Shown here: positions 34,078 to 44,793 of the stretch, piece by piece
Layout: each line of letters begins with the position of its first letter
Numbering within the stretch: position 1 is the stretch's first letter
Origin: Platerodrilus igneus
Lineage: Eukaryota > Arthropoda > Insecta > Coleoptera > Lycidae
Length of the DNA: 64,000 bases
Direction of reading: 5' to 3'
Assembly (NCBI GenBank): GCA_036346225.1
Contig: JARFIW010000500.1
Span: 1,798,001-1,862,000, forward strand
The notes under the pieces: model-generated
What the model was told of the DNA's origin: nothing
The model's input: the letters and a program-made list of their open reading frames with translations, nothing else
Database searches by the model: none
Translations under genes and position numbers: made by a program

Positions 34078-34117
<40 letters not shown>
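34078..34117. repeat. (TA)n microsatellite
   Basis: Forty bases of TA touching the end of the long LTR at 34118. Confidence 0.95.
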
Positions 34118-34119
<2 letters not shown>

Positions 34120-36212
34120 CAGTGAATATATCTGGATTATGCCTCAGCGAAAGTTACATAAATATTTTTCCTGAAAATAAACAAATATATTCCAATATCT
34201 TTGGAACGCCCCTACAATTTCAGCATACCACAGCTAGTTCTAAAATCTGCTTCTTCATAGATACTTACCATCCTAAGTTTGCTCTTTCTCACTGATATTA
34301 CCAAATAAAATTACCACTCAAATAATTCAACGAAACATATAACTTTTTATTCATACAAATCAAAATTTTACGTCACAAGTTCAATATTTACAAGTTTGGA
34401 TATACAGCTTCATAAAATATTACAATCTCGATCATTAAATCCTTTTAAATTTCATGACTTTGATTTATTTTAACAGTTTTTGTTTTATATAAGTAGATGG
34501 GTCTATCTTGAAACCCTAAATTGAAATTTACTCTGGTCTTTCGTGAGCTCAGTATAAACCCTGTTACTCTAATTGCATAAATAAATCGCATCTTCATTTA
34601 ACAACTCTAAAGACCCGTTTACTCTTTACATTGAATTTTTATGTCATTTATTTACACCTTTAAATAATAACTACAAATTGTCCTTTTCATATACCCTTAA
34701 AATTAGCTTTTATGCTCAAACAATACACACCCAATGTGTCAAATCACTCTAGCACAAAATAACAGCACAATTGTTCAAGCAATAACCATAGAAATTAATT
34801 TCGTTACCTGGAGTAAGCTTTTTTCATCGTCACCTCTGAAGATGTTGTCCAACAAAACCTCGTCGTTGCTTCCATACACCTCTCTGCTATATGTAGATCC
34901 AACTCATTTCCAATCGCTATCCAAGTCTCTGCAGACGCTTTCAATGTTTCTACCCATATAATTGTCCAAACCAAGTTAATCATCTTCCGCATCTACCCAA
35001 CACCCAGCATCCTCATTCCAAAAATTTCTCAGCACGCTTACCCTAGTAACATCCCTCGTTCATTCTTTGTCTGAGCTACAGCACCGTTTACAAAATAGCA
35101 CCCACTCGTGCTATTTACACTTTTCATTAACTTTCGGCGGACTGCACTAACCCTGTTTTGTAAAATTTTACACTTGGATGTTAGCGTAGAAGTAAGTCAA
35201 GTAAAAGCTCAATAAAGTCAAAGAGCTAAGCGAAGTCAAAGATAAGCGAAGTAAGAGAGCCCTATTACTTCTTCTCGTGTATTTATAATGGAAAAGCTCC
35301 CCTACCGTAACCGATTCTGAAAATTTTATATCCAACGAACTTTGTAAAACTTAAAATTCTCACTCCATCGTCGTTTTAGTCCGAAACACTGGTTAACAAA
35401 ATACAACCGTCGCGCTCTTCTTAAAATTTTCTCTCACCCCTTAGCACTCAGCCAATCACACACATTTCTCCCATTCTTAGGTCTAGCCTTCAACTATCTT
35501 ACCTTCGTCTAACTCATATTTGTCGTCTCTTTTACAATCCCACTCAAGCAACATAAAATTGATATTGTGGTCGACCTCTAAATTTGTTGCATACTTTAAA
35601 CGAGTGTTTTACCCAACGTCTATTATATGTGATCCTTGTCTGGCCTTTTATGCTAATGGTATTCCATCTCAACTTGCTTTCAAACCACCTCTGGTTTTCG
35701 TAGCCCTCGCATCGACCGTTAACTGAATTTCTACAGAATTATATTCTAACGTACATTCAGGTTCCTTGAACTTGTTTATTTATCTGTCAGGCTTTTCTCT
35801 GAACCAACTGTCTGTTTGAAATCGTATTTTCCATGTTGTTTGACTTATAGAATTTCTTAGGATTTATTTTTAACGAACGCTTTGTTTAGTTAAATGGAAA
35901 ATATGCATTTACATTATTGATTTTATACCCAAAAGCTCTCTTTATTATTTGATGTGCTTGATTTATAACCTTTAAAATATTACAGCTGATTGTATTCGTA
36001 TTCTTGAGTTTTCACGTACTACAAAGCTTCTATACTTTTGCAAATTTAACATTCCGATTTATTAATACAACTGTATGCTACTATTTGCTTGTTTTAATGT
36101 CAAAACTAATTAATTTGGCGCGTAAATAAATTATTCCTATTTTCTATATACACGGTCGTTACAAACTTATTTTCTTGACCTATCTATGCCTCTTAACCTA
36201 TAACTTGCACGA
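34118..36212 (-). mobile_element. Long solo LTR, family 2, copy 1
   Basis: A 2.1-kb unit with the same sequence order as 57805-59590. Shared landmarks include TTGCAGTGAAT at the left, AAGTTTGCTCTTTCT, AACCCTGTTACTCTAA, CAACCGTCGCGCTCTTCTT, GGCGCGTAAATAAATTATTC and, at the right, CTATAACTTGCACGAT. It contains about 430 bases (around 34885-35310) missing from the other copy. (TA)n tracts flank both sides. I call it an LTR because its tip matches the CACAGCA/CACTGCA tip of the adjacent element's LTR (minus strand) and because copy 2 carries primer-site modules there. No internal coding region is present, so it is solo. Confidence 0.65.
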
Positions 36213-36240
36213 TTATATATATATATATATATATATATAT
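36213..36240. repeat. (TA)n microsatellite
   Basis: Separates the family 2 LTR from the left LTR of the 7.6-kb element; both abut it. Confidence 0.95.
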
Positions 36241-38483
36241 TGCTGTGAATCCTCTCATATCTCTAGGTACTGGCCCTTTAAAAAAAACATTCGAGCCCCA
36301 CAGTTTGGGCGTCAAGAATGCTGTGAAACCTTTTAAATCACCTGGTCCGTTGATTCCTTCTGTTAATCGCCTCGGCTGCTCTTCTAGATAACTTCCATTC
36401 TCAATCATAAAAATTAAACAACACATTCCTACCACAAACATTAACGTTAACTCTATTTACATCAATATTCAGAATACATTAAATTTTCAAATTAAATTTG
36501 AACATAAAATTCAGTTTTAAAAGAATTTCCGGATTAATTTTATTATCATCTTACTGTGCATCCAAAATTAAAGTCCTTGTTGGATGCCTACTAATTAATA
36601 TAACAAGATAAGCAGACCGGAGTCTGAGTATAAAGGAGCATCTACCACCCTTTACGTTAATTAACCAGGTTTGTCTAATTGAGCTCAAAGACCTACCCAA
36701 AATTTCATCCTATTCCCGAACATCAAACCAAAATACCCCTTTTACTTAAACAAGCAAATTTCATCTTAAAATTAAATTTTTATGGTTAGAAAATTCCACT
36801 AATGTCCATTTAAAGTAAATCAATTATAAAGTCATTCAATACACACAAAAATGTCAAACAAAATAGTACAATTTACCTGAAGGTTATTGTCCTCGTAGCT
36901 TCAGTGTAATCGTCCCTTTTGTAAATCACACCATTCCAACCGGATTCTATTTACAGCTTCAAGTTATCAACGCTTTAAAATGTTCTTCATCACCATTAAT
37001 TTAAAGTTGTTTCTAGGCTTTTCCGGAACTCATCTGTGTATATCTGCCTCTGGTTCAGTGGATGCAGACACATTTACGAACCATTTAGTCATTAACACCC
37101 CGAAAAATAGCAAAGAAATTCATACTTCCTTTTACCAATATTACCAATATACGCCAAAACTGCCTACTTTTGGGTATACATTTGTCGTTGTAAATTTTAC
37201 TAATTGGTACCGTGATAATAAACTTTTATTACCTTGTATCTAAGTGCACTGAAGTACATTCATGTTAGCACGTAAAATAACCAACTATTTTGAGTCACTA
37301 AAATATACTAGCACACTTTAAATTATTTAATCAAACTAAAAGCACTGTTTAAAATCAAGTCGCGGATGCACGAGCTTTTAACGCATCGAATCGTCGAAAG
37401 TCTCAGAGTCTAAGAGAGAAACACATATTCCCGCCTGTATATATAGCGAATAGCCGACACGTCGCTTTGTTCCCTAAAACGGGTAATTCCAACGAATTCC
37501 TCATTCTACGTTCCCAGTCTGTAGCCTGCACGTCGATTTTTATGAATTTAGTCCTCACCCCATTGAGATCTCAGAAAATTTCAACACGGCTCGCAAAGTT
37601 GTCCGAGAAAAACTAATTACTTTTATACAGAAATTGTTGTTCTACCTCTGATATATGCATCCTATTTTAACCAATCGCAACCCCTGACGTTGTTTAAATC
37701 CCGCCTTTTAAAAATATGTGTCTTTGCTTGACGCATTTTCTCTTTCCTTCTCTAACCTGTTCGTATTGGTGCAACTTGACACTCTTCATTATCGATTATA
37801 TTTTAGTCCACGCGGACTGTTATCTTGGTTTAATAACCCGTATCGCACATTCTCGTGAATATTAAGCCCCGGTTTCTCCAAGATTCTTTGAAACATTAAT
37901 TATTTGCCAAATTTACGCAGAATGAGCTTTTTAAAATACGCAGGTGTTCTGTATTTCCTGCTAAAGCATCTGATCGTTTCCAATATCCTTAGAATCAATA
38001 TGTTTATCCAAACAAATTAACTTGAAATTGCCTTTTAAAAACACGCAGGTGTTTTCAAACGTAACATTTTAAATACCCTTCTACGATTTGCATTTTATTG
38101 GGTTTTACAAGTTTTCTATGCTTATTATATGTTACTAACGGTTTAATTAACTCTAATTAAATTGATTTCTATCCTTTCATTTTTAGCGAATACAAATTAT
38201 TATCCGTACGTTTTGTTTAATACCAGTTATTTAAAATAGAGTTCATTAATATAAATTTTGCACGTAATTTCCATTTGTTTAGGAATAATTAAATTATCCA
38301 CTGCGCTTTTCAATACTGCTTCGTCTTATAAATAATTTAAATTTCTTATTTTACTGAAACAACCGAGTTTATTTATGCTTCATGGTTTTAATAAGCGTAT
38401 TATTTAATGAAATTCCTTATACACGGTGATTAAAATTATTTGATTTGATTATTTAATTTTCTACCCTGGTCTAAATATGAGTA
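36241..38483 (-). repeat. 3' LTR of the 7.6-kb gypsy element
   Basis: 2243 bases, near-identical to 41596-43841. On the minus strand it starts TACTCATATTTAGACC, right after the purine tract, and ends ATTCACAGCA at the TA repeat. Starting with TA rather than TG is unusual for an LTR; the two copies and the purine tract agree on this boundary. Confidence 0.9.
36290..36327 (-). other. Internal tip-plus-primer-site module in the LTR
   Basis: On the plus strand, TCGAGCCCCACAGTTTGGGC and GTCA are followed by AGAA and TGCTGTGAA. This repeats the order of the real junction at 41567-41605 (tRNA-like sequence ending CCA, AAGAA, TGCTGTGAAT) but lies 50-80 bases inside the LTR. It matches the 3' end of insect tRNA-Lys(CTT) (GAGCCCCACGTTGGGCGCCA) with few changes. 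Its twin in the other LTR is at 41644-41681. Confidence 0.7.
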
Positions 38484-38495
38484 TTTTCCCCTATT
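38484..38495 (-). other. Polypurine tract
   Basis: Minus strand AATAGGGGAAAA directly before the first base of the 3' LTR (TACTCATA). Confidence 0.8.
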
Positions 38496-39015
38496 TGAAT
38501 ACAAATAATCCCACTTATTTGAATGCAAATATCAAATATTTAGACTGCCAAAAATCTTTACAAAATTTTGCCTATCTCTCTATCCTTATCTATCTAACTT
38601 ACCTACTTTGTCTCCAATCCAAAAAAAATATTTACACCTATCCTATATCCCTATCCTATTCCTAACTCTCACCTCATTCTATAAACTGAAATTATCCCTA
38701 ACTTCATCCTACTCATCCATCTAATCCTATATACATCCTATATACCTATCCTATTCCTAACTTTTAACTAATCTTCACTATACTTTACTTCACCCTACCT
38801 AATCCTATATGCCTATCCTACTCTTAATCTATTCCTAACTCTCCACTAATCTTATATAAAATATCTATACTTAACCTATCTTATTTTCTTCCTACATTTA
38901 CTCTTTATCCTCATCCTAAACCTATTCCTAATTATCTCCCATATTTATCCTATACTTAGCTTTATTTTCCCTAAACACTTACTTCTACTCTTCTATCTAC
39001 ACCTATTCTATCCCT
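38496..39015. repeat. Pyrimidine-rich low-complexity tract
   Basis: About 500 bases made largely of variations on CCTATCCTATTCCTAA, with very few G. On the element's coding strand this is a long purine-rich run just upstream of the polypurine tract. It stands where RNase H, integrase and the 3' untranslated part would lie. No coding capacity. Confidence 0.8.
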
Positions 39016-39018
39016 ATC

Positions 39019-39420
39019 CTATTTAAATCTAACTCTCTTCTTGACCCTCCAAGTCTTTCTTCTCACCAACCTAATACTCTTCATCCCTATCTCTCCCCCT
39101 TCTATATCTATACTTAACATCTCTATTATCTCACATACAATAAACTTATCATCCCTCTTATCCTGACTCTTAAATATTACTTCTTCTTCAGTCCCTACAC
39201 TTGTCTGTTTCTTATTATTACTTATTTCCTTTTCTGCCGACAAACCAAACGATACTACTTTAAAATTATCAAATTTTCCTCTACGGAAAATCCTCTGTAC
39301 CTTCTAGAATGCTTGTGTAATGGAATCCGCCAGAATGAATCCCTTAAATCTACTTGATTAAAACAAACTTGCCATCTTTACTTAATTTCGCCTTCACCTG
39401 CTCCTGATATGCTGCTTCTA
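39019..39420 (-). pseudogene. Truncated reverse transcriptase of the gypsy element
   Basis: Following the protease frame, the minus strand reads a KDGKFV string, then QVDLRDSFWRIPLHKHSRRY-like and FSVEGKFDNFKVVSFGLS. These are the early motifs of a gypsy RT (FWQIPL and PFGL boxes in relatives). The catalytic YxDD region is never reached. Instead the frame runs into a charged 74-residue tail (39243-39019, SAEKEISNNKKQTSVGTEEE) that I cannot match. One stop and frame shifts lie around 39350-39410. Confidence 0.6.
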
Positions 39421-40383
39421 CCCCACTACTTCTGCATGTTTTTGTATTAAAGCTTGAACCTCTACTTTCCTTTCCTCTGGACATCTTATCGTGTTGATCT
39501 GTTTACCTTCATCATCCTCTACCTCTACTACATTAATACTAAACCCCGTGTCATCCTCTGTGACTTCATAACTGCCTTTCCATGGCACTACCCTATCCTT
39601 AACTCTTATTACCTTCCTTTCCATATCTATCAAAACCCCTAACTTCATCATACAGTCAACACCTAAAATGCTCTGAAACTTCAGTCCAGGTACAATTACA
39701 AACTCCTGTTCACAGCTTAAACCTCCTATATCTATCCTAAGCACCACAACACTATTTACTACGGCAAACTTCTTTTTATTTGGAGCTACTAAATGGCTAC
39801 GTTTTATAGGCATAATTCTATCACAAACCTTATCCCTAATTTTGCTGACGAATTCCTCCGATATTAAACTCGCCTCTGCCCCTGTATCAAGTAATACTTC
39901 TACATTATTTTCAAAAATTTCTAAATTAATAATTGGCAAACATAATTTTTCTACAGTTTCTGGCTCTACTTCCTCCTCAATTTTGAAAAATTCACGTGGA
40001 TGTTCGTATACATTTACACAGAAATCTAGTGGTCTGTCGCGTTCTAAAAATCCTGTCTCATCCTGTTTTCCGTGCTTGGTCCTGGTTGTCCTTCTACAAC
40101 CTGTGCGTACGTCCTCCTCGTGTTCAATATCCGTGTCCCTGTCTCTATTCGGCGTGCTGGTCACAGTCCTGTTTACTTCCGGTAAACTGTTCTGTCGCGT
40201 GTAACTAGGTCTTGGCGTCGGTCCCCTAGTCGCACTATTACTTCTGTATTCCTGTCCTCGTCGTTCCCAATTCGGTCGAAAATTTCTGTTGTAGTCAGGC
40301 CGTCTCGGATAATTCGGTGTCCTGTTGTCAAACCTAACTGTGTTAACGTTTCGTTCTCGTATCTCTTTGTCCGTCCAACACAT
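39418..40383 (-). CDS. Gag C-terminus and aspartic protease of the gypsy element
   Basis: An uninterrupted 321-codon frame. The first third is Arg/Asn/Pro-rich (RPDYNRNFRPNWERRGQEYR), probably the nucleic-acid-binding end of Gag, and has no CCHC knuckle. The protease follows: NVEVLLDTGAEASLISEEFV with the catalytic D-T-G-A, and the C-terminal flap box SILGVDCMMKLGVLI. The frame ends in an EVQALIQKHAEVVG linker leading to RT. It overlaps the Gag frame, as if expressed by frameshifting, although a sequencing indel is also possible. The intact length fits a recently active element. Confidence 0.75.
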   Translation of the reverse strand: MCWTDKEIRERNVNTVRFDNRTPNYPRRPDYNRNFRPNWERRGQEYRSNSATRGPTPRPSYTRQNSLPEVNRTVTSTPNRDRDTDIEHEEDVRTGCRRTTRTKHGKQDETGFLERDRPLDFCVNVYEHPREFFKIEEEVEPETVEKLCLPIINLEIFENNVEVLLDTGAEASLISEEFVSKIRDKVCDRIMPIKRSHLVAPNKKKFAVVNSVVVLRIDIGGLSCEQEFVIVPGLKFQSILGVDCMMKLGVLIDMERKVIRVKDRVVPWKGSYEVTEDDTGFSINVVEVEDDEGKQINTIRCPEERKVEVQALIQKHAEVVG

Positions 40384-41460
40384 ACATCGTCATATCTCTG
40401 TAAATATTCCAAAAACTGTCTCCCGTTCTGTGATGTTTTGTAAGGCCACGTGTTGTCTAATTTCCAGTTCAAAATGTCGTGATAGGTACTTGATAATCTG
40501 TCTGTCCGTCAATGGTGGATTCAGTTGTTTGGCCACACTGTACTTGCGGATGGCATATTGCTCCCTAGAACCTGCAAACTCTCCCTTAAATTTTCCTGTA
40601 ATCAAGTCGTCCCTAATCTGATCCTGTTTGTGATCACTCCAGTAATGTTGTAAAAATTTGTCTTCAAAGTCCTGATACGTGTCTATGTCCTGTCCTACTA
40701 AATTGTACCATGCTTCCGCGTTGTCCTTTAATAAAGCCTTTATCGTATTTAGTTTAGTCTGTTCGTCAAATAAATTTCCCACTAGATTTCTTACACTATT
40801 AATAAAATTTGTGGATTTACCCTGTTATCACCATAAAACTTCATGTGTTGGTCCAATGATACTCCACCTGTATAAAATCTGGGACCTTCCCCCGTTAAAT
40901 TTGATATGTTGTATTTAATACTACTAACTTCGCGTTCTACCCTGCCTAACTGATCCCTACATGAGTCCGTTACTTCAGTCATTTTACGTTTATTTCTTCT
41001 TCACAGAAAATGCGTACTTCGGACCTTAAATGTCCCATTTCCTGTCGAAGACCTGTAATATCACGCTCATTTTATCAACCCTATTTTCAACTTCCCCATT
41101 TTCACGGTAAGACTATTTTTAAATTCTGAAACTTCTTTATTCGTCTTATCTATTTTCTCACTTAGGGTTTCCTAACTCCTGTTAATGTCTCATTCATTCG
41201 GTCAAATTTCTTATTCGCTTCTTCCTAGCTCTATTAGATTCATCGCTTAACTGTTCTAATTTTCTATTGGATTCTTCACTCATCCTCTCTAACATTCTCA
41301 ATATCATCTCGTTTCCTTGATCCCCTGATTCCGTCCTCGACTGATCTCTACTGCCTCCAGCTTCTTCCATTTTAGAAATTTTCTCACACAATGCACTATC
41401 GTCACTTCCAATTTCCACTCCTTGACTCCTTAACCACTCCTTTCTCTGCATACGTTCCAA
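40173..41460 (-). pseudogene. Gag of the gypsy element, split into several frames
   Basis: Start at 41460: MERMQRKEWLRSQGVEIG, followed by a coiled-coil-like repeat (LERMSEESNRKLEQLSDESN). A second stretch (40982-40791) has VEREVSSIKYNISNLTGE and GVSLDQHMKFYGD. A third (40782-40390) carries a typical retrotransposon Gag core: IKALLKDNAEAWYNLVGQDI, DFEDKFLQHYWSD, SREQYAIRKYSVAKQLNPPL and YLSRHFELEIRQHVALQN. Each break is a single frame change and no block seems missing. Since the LTR pair shows many homopolymer indels, these breaks may be sequence errors rather than real lesions. Confidence 0.75.
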
Positions 41461-41566
41461 TCACTCACACACACTCTAAAATACTCTTAAATTTATACCC
41501 ACACAAAAACTCTCTCTCTCAGATCGCCAGTTTCCTGGAATAAAATAACAAAATTTTATTTGGAAC

Positions 41567-41590
41567 TCGAGCCTCACGTTGTGGTCGCCA
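41567..41590 (-). other. Primer binding site, tRNA-Lys-like
   Basis: Minus strand TGGCGACCACAACGTGAGGC, 5 bases past the LTR end. Inverted, it reads like the 3' end of tRNA-Lys(CTT) (GAGCCCCACGTTGGGCGCCA) with two extra T and a C-to-T change. Confidence 0.75.
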
Positions 41591-41595
41591 AAGAA

Positions 41596-43839
41596 TGCTG
41601 TGAATCCTCTCATATCTCTAGGTACTGGCCCTTTAAAAAAACATTCGAGCCCCACAGTTTGGGCGTCAAGAATGCTGTGAAACCTTTAAATCACCTGGTC
41701 CGTTGATTCCTTCTGTTAATCGCCTCGGCTGCTCTTCTAGATAACTTCCATTCTCAATCATAAAAATTAAACAACACATTCCTACCACAAACATCAACGT
41801 TAACTCTATTTACATCAATATTCAGAATACATTAAATTTTCAAATTAAATTTGAACATAAAATTCAGTTTTAAAAGAATTTCCGGATTAATTTTATTATC
41901 ATCTTACTGTGCATCCAAAATTAAAGTCCTTGTTGGATGCCTACTAATTAATATAACAAGATAAGCAGACCGGAGTCTGAGTATAAAGGAGCATCTACCA
42001 CCCTTTACGTTAATTAACCAGGTTTGTCTAATTGAGCTCAAAGACCTACCCAAAATTTCATCCTATTCCCGAACATCAAACAAAATACCCCTTTTACTTA
42101 AACAAGCAAATTTCATCTTAAAATTAAATTTTATGGTTAGAAAATTCCACTAATGTCCATTTAAAGTAAATCAATTATAAAGTCATTCAATACACACAAA
42201 AATGTCAAACAAAATAGTACAATTTACCTGAAGGTTATTGTCCTCGTAGCTTCAGTGTAATCGTCCCTTTGTAAATCACACCATTCCAACCGGATTCTAT
42301 TTACAGCTTCAAGTTATCAACGCTTTAAAAATGTTCTTCCATCACCATTAATTTAAAGTTGTTTCTAGGCTTTTCCGGAACTCATCTGTGTATATCTGCC
42401 TCTGGTTCAGTGGATGCAGACACATTTACGAACCATTTAGTCATTAACACCCCCGAAAAATAGCAAAGAAATTCATACTTCCTTTTACCAATATTACCAA
42501 TATACGCCAAAACTGCCTACTTTTGGGTATACATTTGTCGTTGTAAATTTTACTAATTGGTACCGTGATAATAAACTTTTATTACCTTGTATCTAAGTGC
42601 ACTGAAGTACATTCATGTTAGCACGTAAAATAACCAACTATTTTGAGTCACTAAAATATACTAGCACACTTTAAATTATTTAATCAAACTAAAAAGCACT
42701 GTTTAAAATCAAGTCGCGGATGCACGAGCTTTTAACGCATCGAATCGTCGAAAGTCTCAGAGTCTAAGAGAGAGAAACACATATTCCCGCCTGTATATAT
42801 AGCGAATAGCCGACACGTCGCTTTGTTCCCTAAAACGGGTAATTCCAACGAATTCCTCATTCTACGTTCCCAGTCTGTAGCCTGCACGTCGATTTTTATG
42901 AATTTAGTCCTCACCCCATTGAGATCTCAGAAAATTTCAACACGGCTCGCAAAGTTGTCCGAGAAAAACTAATTACTTTTATACAGAAATTGTTGTTCTA
43001 CCTCTGATATATGCATCCTATTTCCAACCAATCGCAACCCCCTGACGTTGTTTAAATCCCGCCTTTTAAAAATATGTGTCTTTGCTTGACGCATTTTCTC
43101 TTTCCTTCTCTAACCTGTTCGTATTGGTGCAACTTGACACTCTTCATTATCGATTATATTTTAGTCCACGCGGACTGTTATCTTGGTTTAATAACCCGTA
43201 TCGCACATTCTCGTGAATATTAAGCCCCGGTTTCTCCAAGATTCTTGAAACATTAATTATTTGCCAAATTTACGCAGAATGAGCTTTTTAAAAATACGCA
43301 GGTGTTCTGTATTTCCTGCTAAAGCATCTGATCGTTTCCAATATCCTTAGAATCAATATGTTTATCCAAACAAATTAACTTGAAATTGCCTTTTAAAACA
43401 CGCAGGTGTTTTCAAACGTAACATTTTAAATACCCTTCTACGATTTGCATTTTATTGGGTTTTACAAGTTTTCTATGCTTATTATATGTTACTAACGGTT
43501 TAATTAACTCTAATTAAATTGATTTCTATCCTTTCATTTTTAGCGAATACAAATTATTATCCGTACGTTTTGTTTAATACCAGTTATTTAAAATAGAGTT
43601 CATTAATATAAATTTTGCACGTAATTTCCATTTGTTTAGGAATAATTAAATTATCCACTGCGCTTTTCAATACTGCTTCGTCTTATAAATAATTTAAATT
43701 TCTTATTTTTACTGAAACAACCGAGTTTATTTATGCTTCATGGTTTTAATAAACGTATTATTTAATGAAATTCCTTATACACGGTGATTAAAATTATTTG
43801 ATTTGATTATTTAATTTTCTACCCTGGTCTAAATATGAG

Positions 43840-43841
<2 letters not shown>
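41596..43841 (-). repeat. 5' LTR of the 7.6-kb gypsy element
   Basis: 2246 bases. Compared with the left copy I count about 16 one- or two-base length differences, mostly in A, T or C runs, and about three substitutions (for example ACATTAACG against ACATCAACG near 41812). The internal primer-site module is at 41644-41681. Confidence 0.9.
42794..42801 (-). promoter_or_regulatory. Possible TATA box of the LTR promoter
   Basis: TATATATA followed on the minus strand, about 30 bases on, by GTTTCTCTCTTAGACTC. The same arrangement occurs in the left LTR near 37437. Suggestive only. Confidence 0.3.

Positions 43842-43881
<40 letters not shown>
43842..43881. repeat. (AT)n microsatellite
   Basis: Forty bases of AT directly after the outer end of the 5' LTR; the counterpart of 36213-36240 on the other side. 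Confidence 0.95.
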
Positions 43882-43884
<3 letters not shown>

Positions 43885-44793
43885 GTGAGGGTGTTCTAGC
43901 ACATTGTACAATGCCCAGCAGCTGTTACTGGGACAACTAAGCATACAACTGTCGAACAAGACTGAATGTCCTTACTACTCATAGAGTGTTCCATCACCTT
44001 CTTGGACGTCCAAGAGCACATACTACTACGCTGGAATAAAATTAGATGGCATTTCTTCACCGACTCTCGTGGAAGATTAATAATTGAGTTTGAGTACACC
44101 ACTGTATTATTCTGTGTTACCTGTATATACTAAAAGCACCATTACATTTTCACAAATTTTTGTATTACTGAATTATTGTAATTGTGGTTTTAGTTTCACT
44201 ATCAAAGTAGCCTTGTCAAGTAGATAAAGTATTTCAACGTTTTGCTCTATATTTCTAGTTCGAGCACATCAAGATAGAATACTTACTGAATTATTCTACT
44301 TATAACCCGATGTGTAAAAGTTTTAAATTTGCTGAAATAGTTGGGTATGAGACTGCACAGTTAGAAGAAGTAATAATTCGTGTTTCATCTTGTTGTCTTT
44401 TATGGAAATGGGGGAAATGCCGATTCCATTAGTATTTAATAAGATAATCCAAATTGAAACACATATTATTAATCATGATTCAGCTATGAAAATTTGACGA
44501 TAGAGTCATATTATTAAGCTCTTTTGGTTACATTTTTTAGCCTACCTAGAAAGAATTATTGATTAACCTTTGATTAATTGATCTTCTTCATTAACATTTT
44601 AAATTCTGTTCTAAACCATATAGTTTGTATACATTTTGCATAGCAGCCAGTAACTCGTTAAATTATATTTATTATTTCAGATATATATCACCAAATTGTG
44701 TTTAATGTATACAAGAATTACAAAATATTCTCCTTTGTTATAAGTCGTAGAAGAGCAAGAATATAGTAGAATCTTGTATAACCAGATTTTAAA
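43882..44793. other. Region upstream of STEEP1, no gene seen
   Basis: Contains a 68-residue minus-strand frame (43896-44102) that I do not recognise. The STEEP1 promoter should lie in the last few hundred bases, which are AT-rich with no clear TATA or initiator consensus. Confidence 0.4.

Larger units (their letters stand above)
36241..43841 (-). mobile_element. Gypsy-type LTR retrotransposon with 2.24-kb LTRs, pol deleted
   Basis: Structure on the minus strand: 5' LTR (43841-41596), 5-base spacer, primer site (41590-41567), gag (41460 to about 40173), protease (40383-39418), the first part of reverse transcriptase (39420-39240), then no further pol, a purine-rich stretch, polypurine tract (38495-38484) and 3' LTR (38483-36241). 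RNase H and integrase are absent, so it depends on relatives for movement (a large retrotransposon derivative). LTR differences are nearly all single-base length changes in homopolymers, pointing to a very recent insertion. It lies in a (TA)n tract, with TA runs on both outer sides. Confidence 0.9.

Noticed and set aside
39019..39243. Separate accessory gene at the end of the gypsy element
   Set aside because: The 74-codon frame begins inside the reverse transcriptase reading (FGLSAEKE) and has no motif, so it is more simply the out-of-context tail after a deletion.
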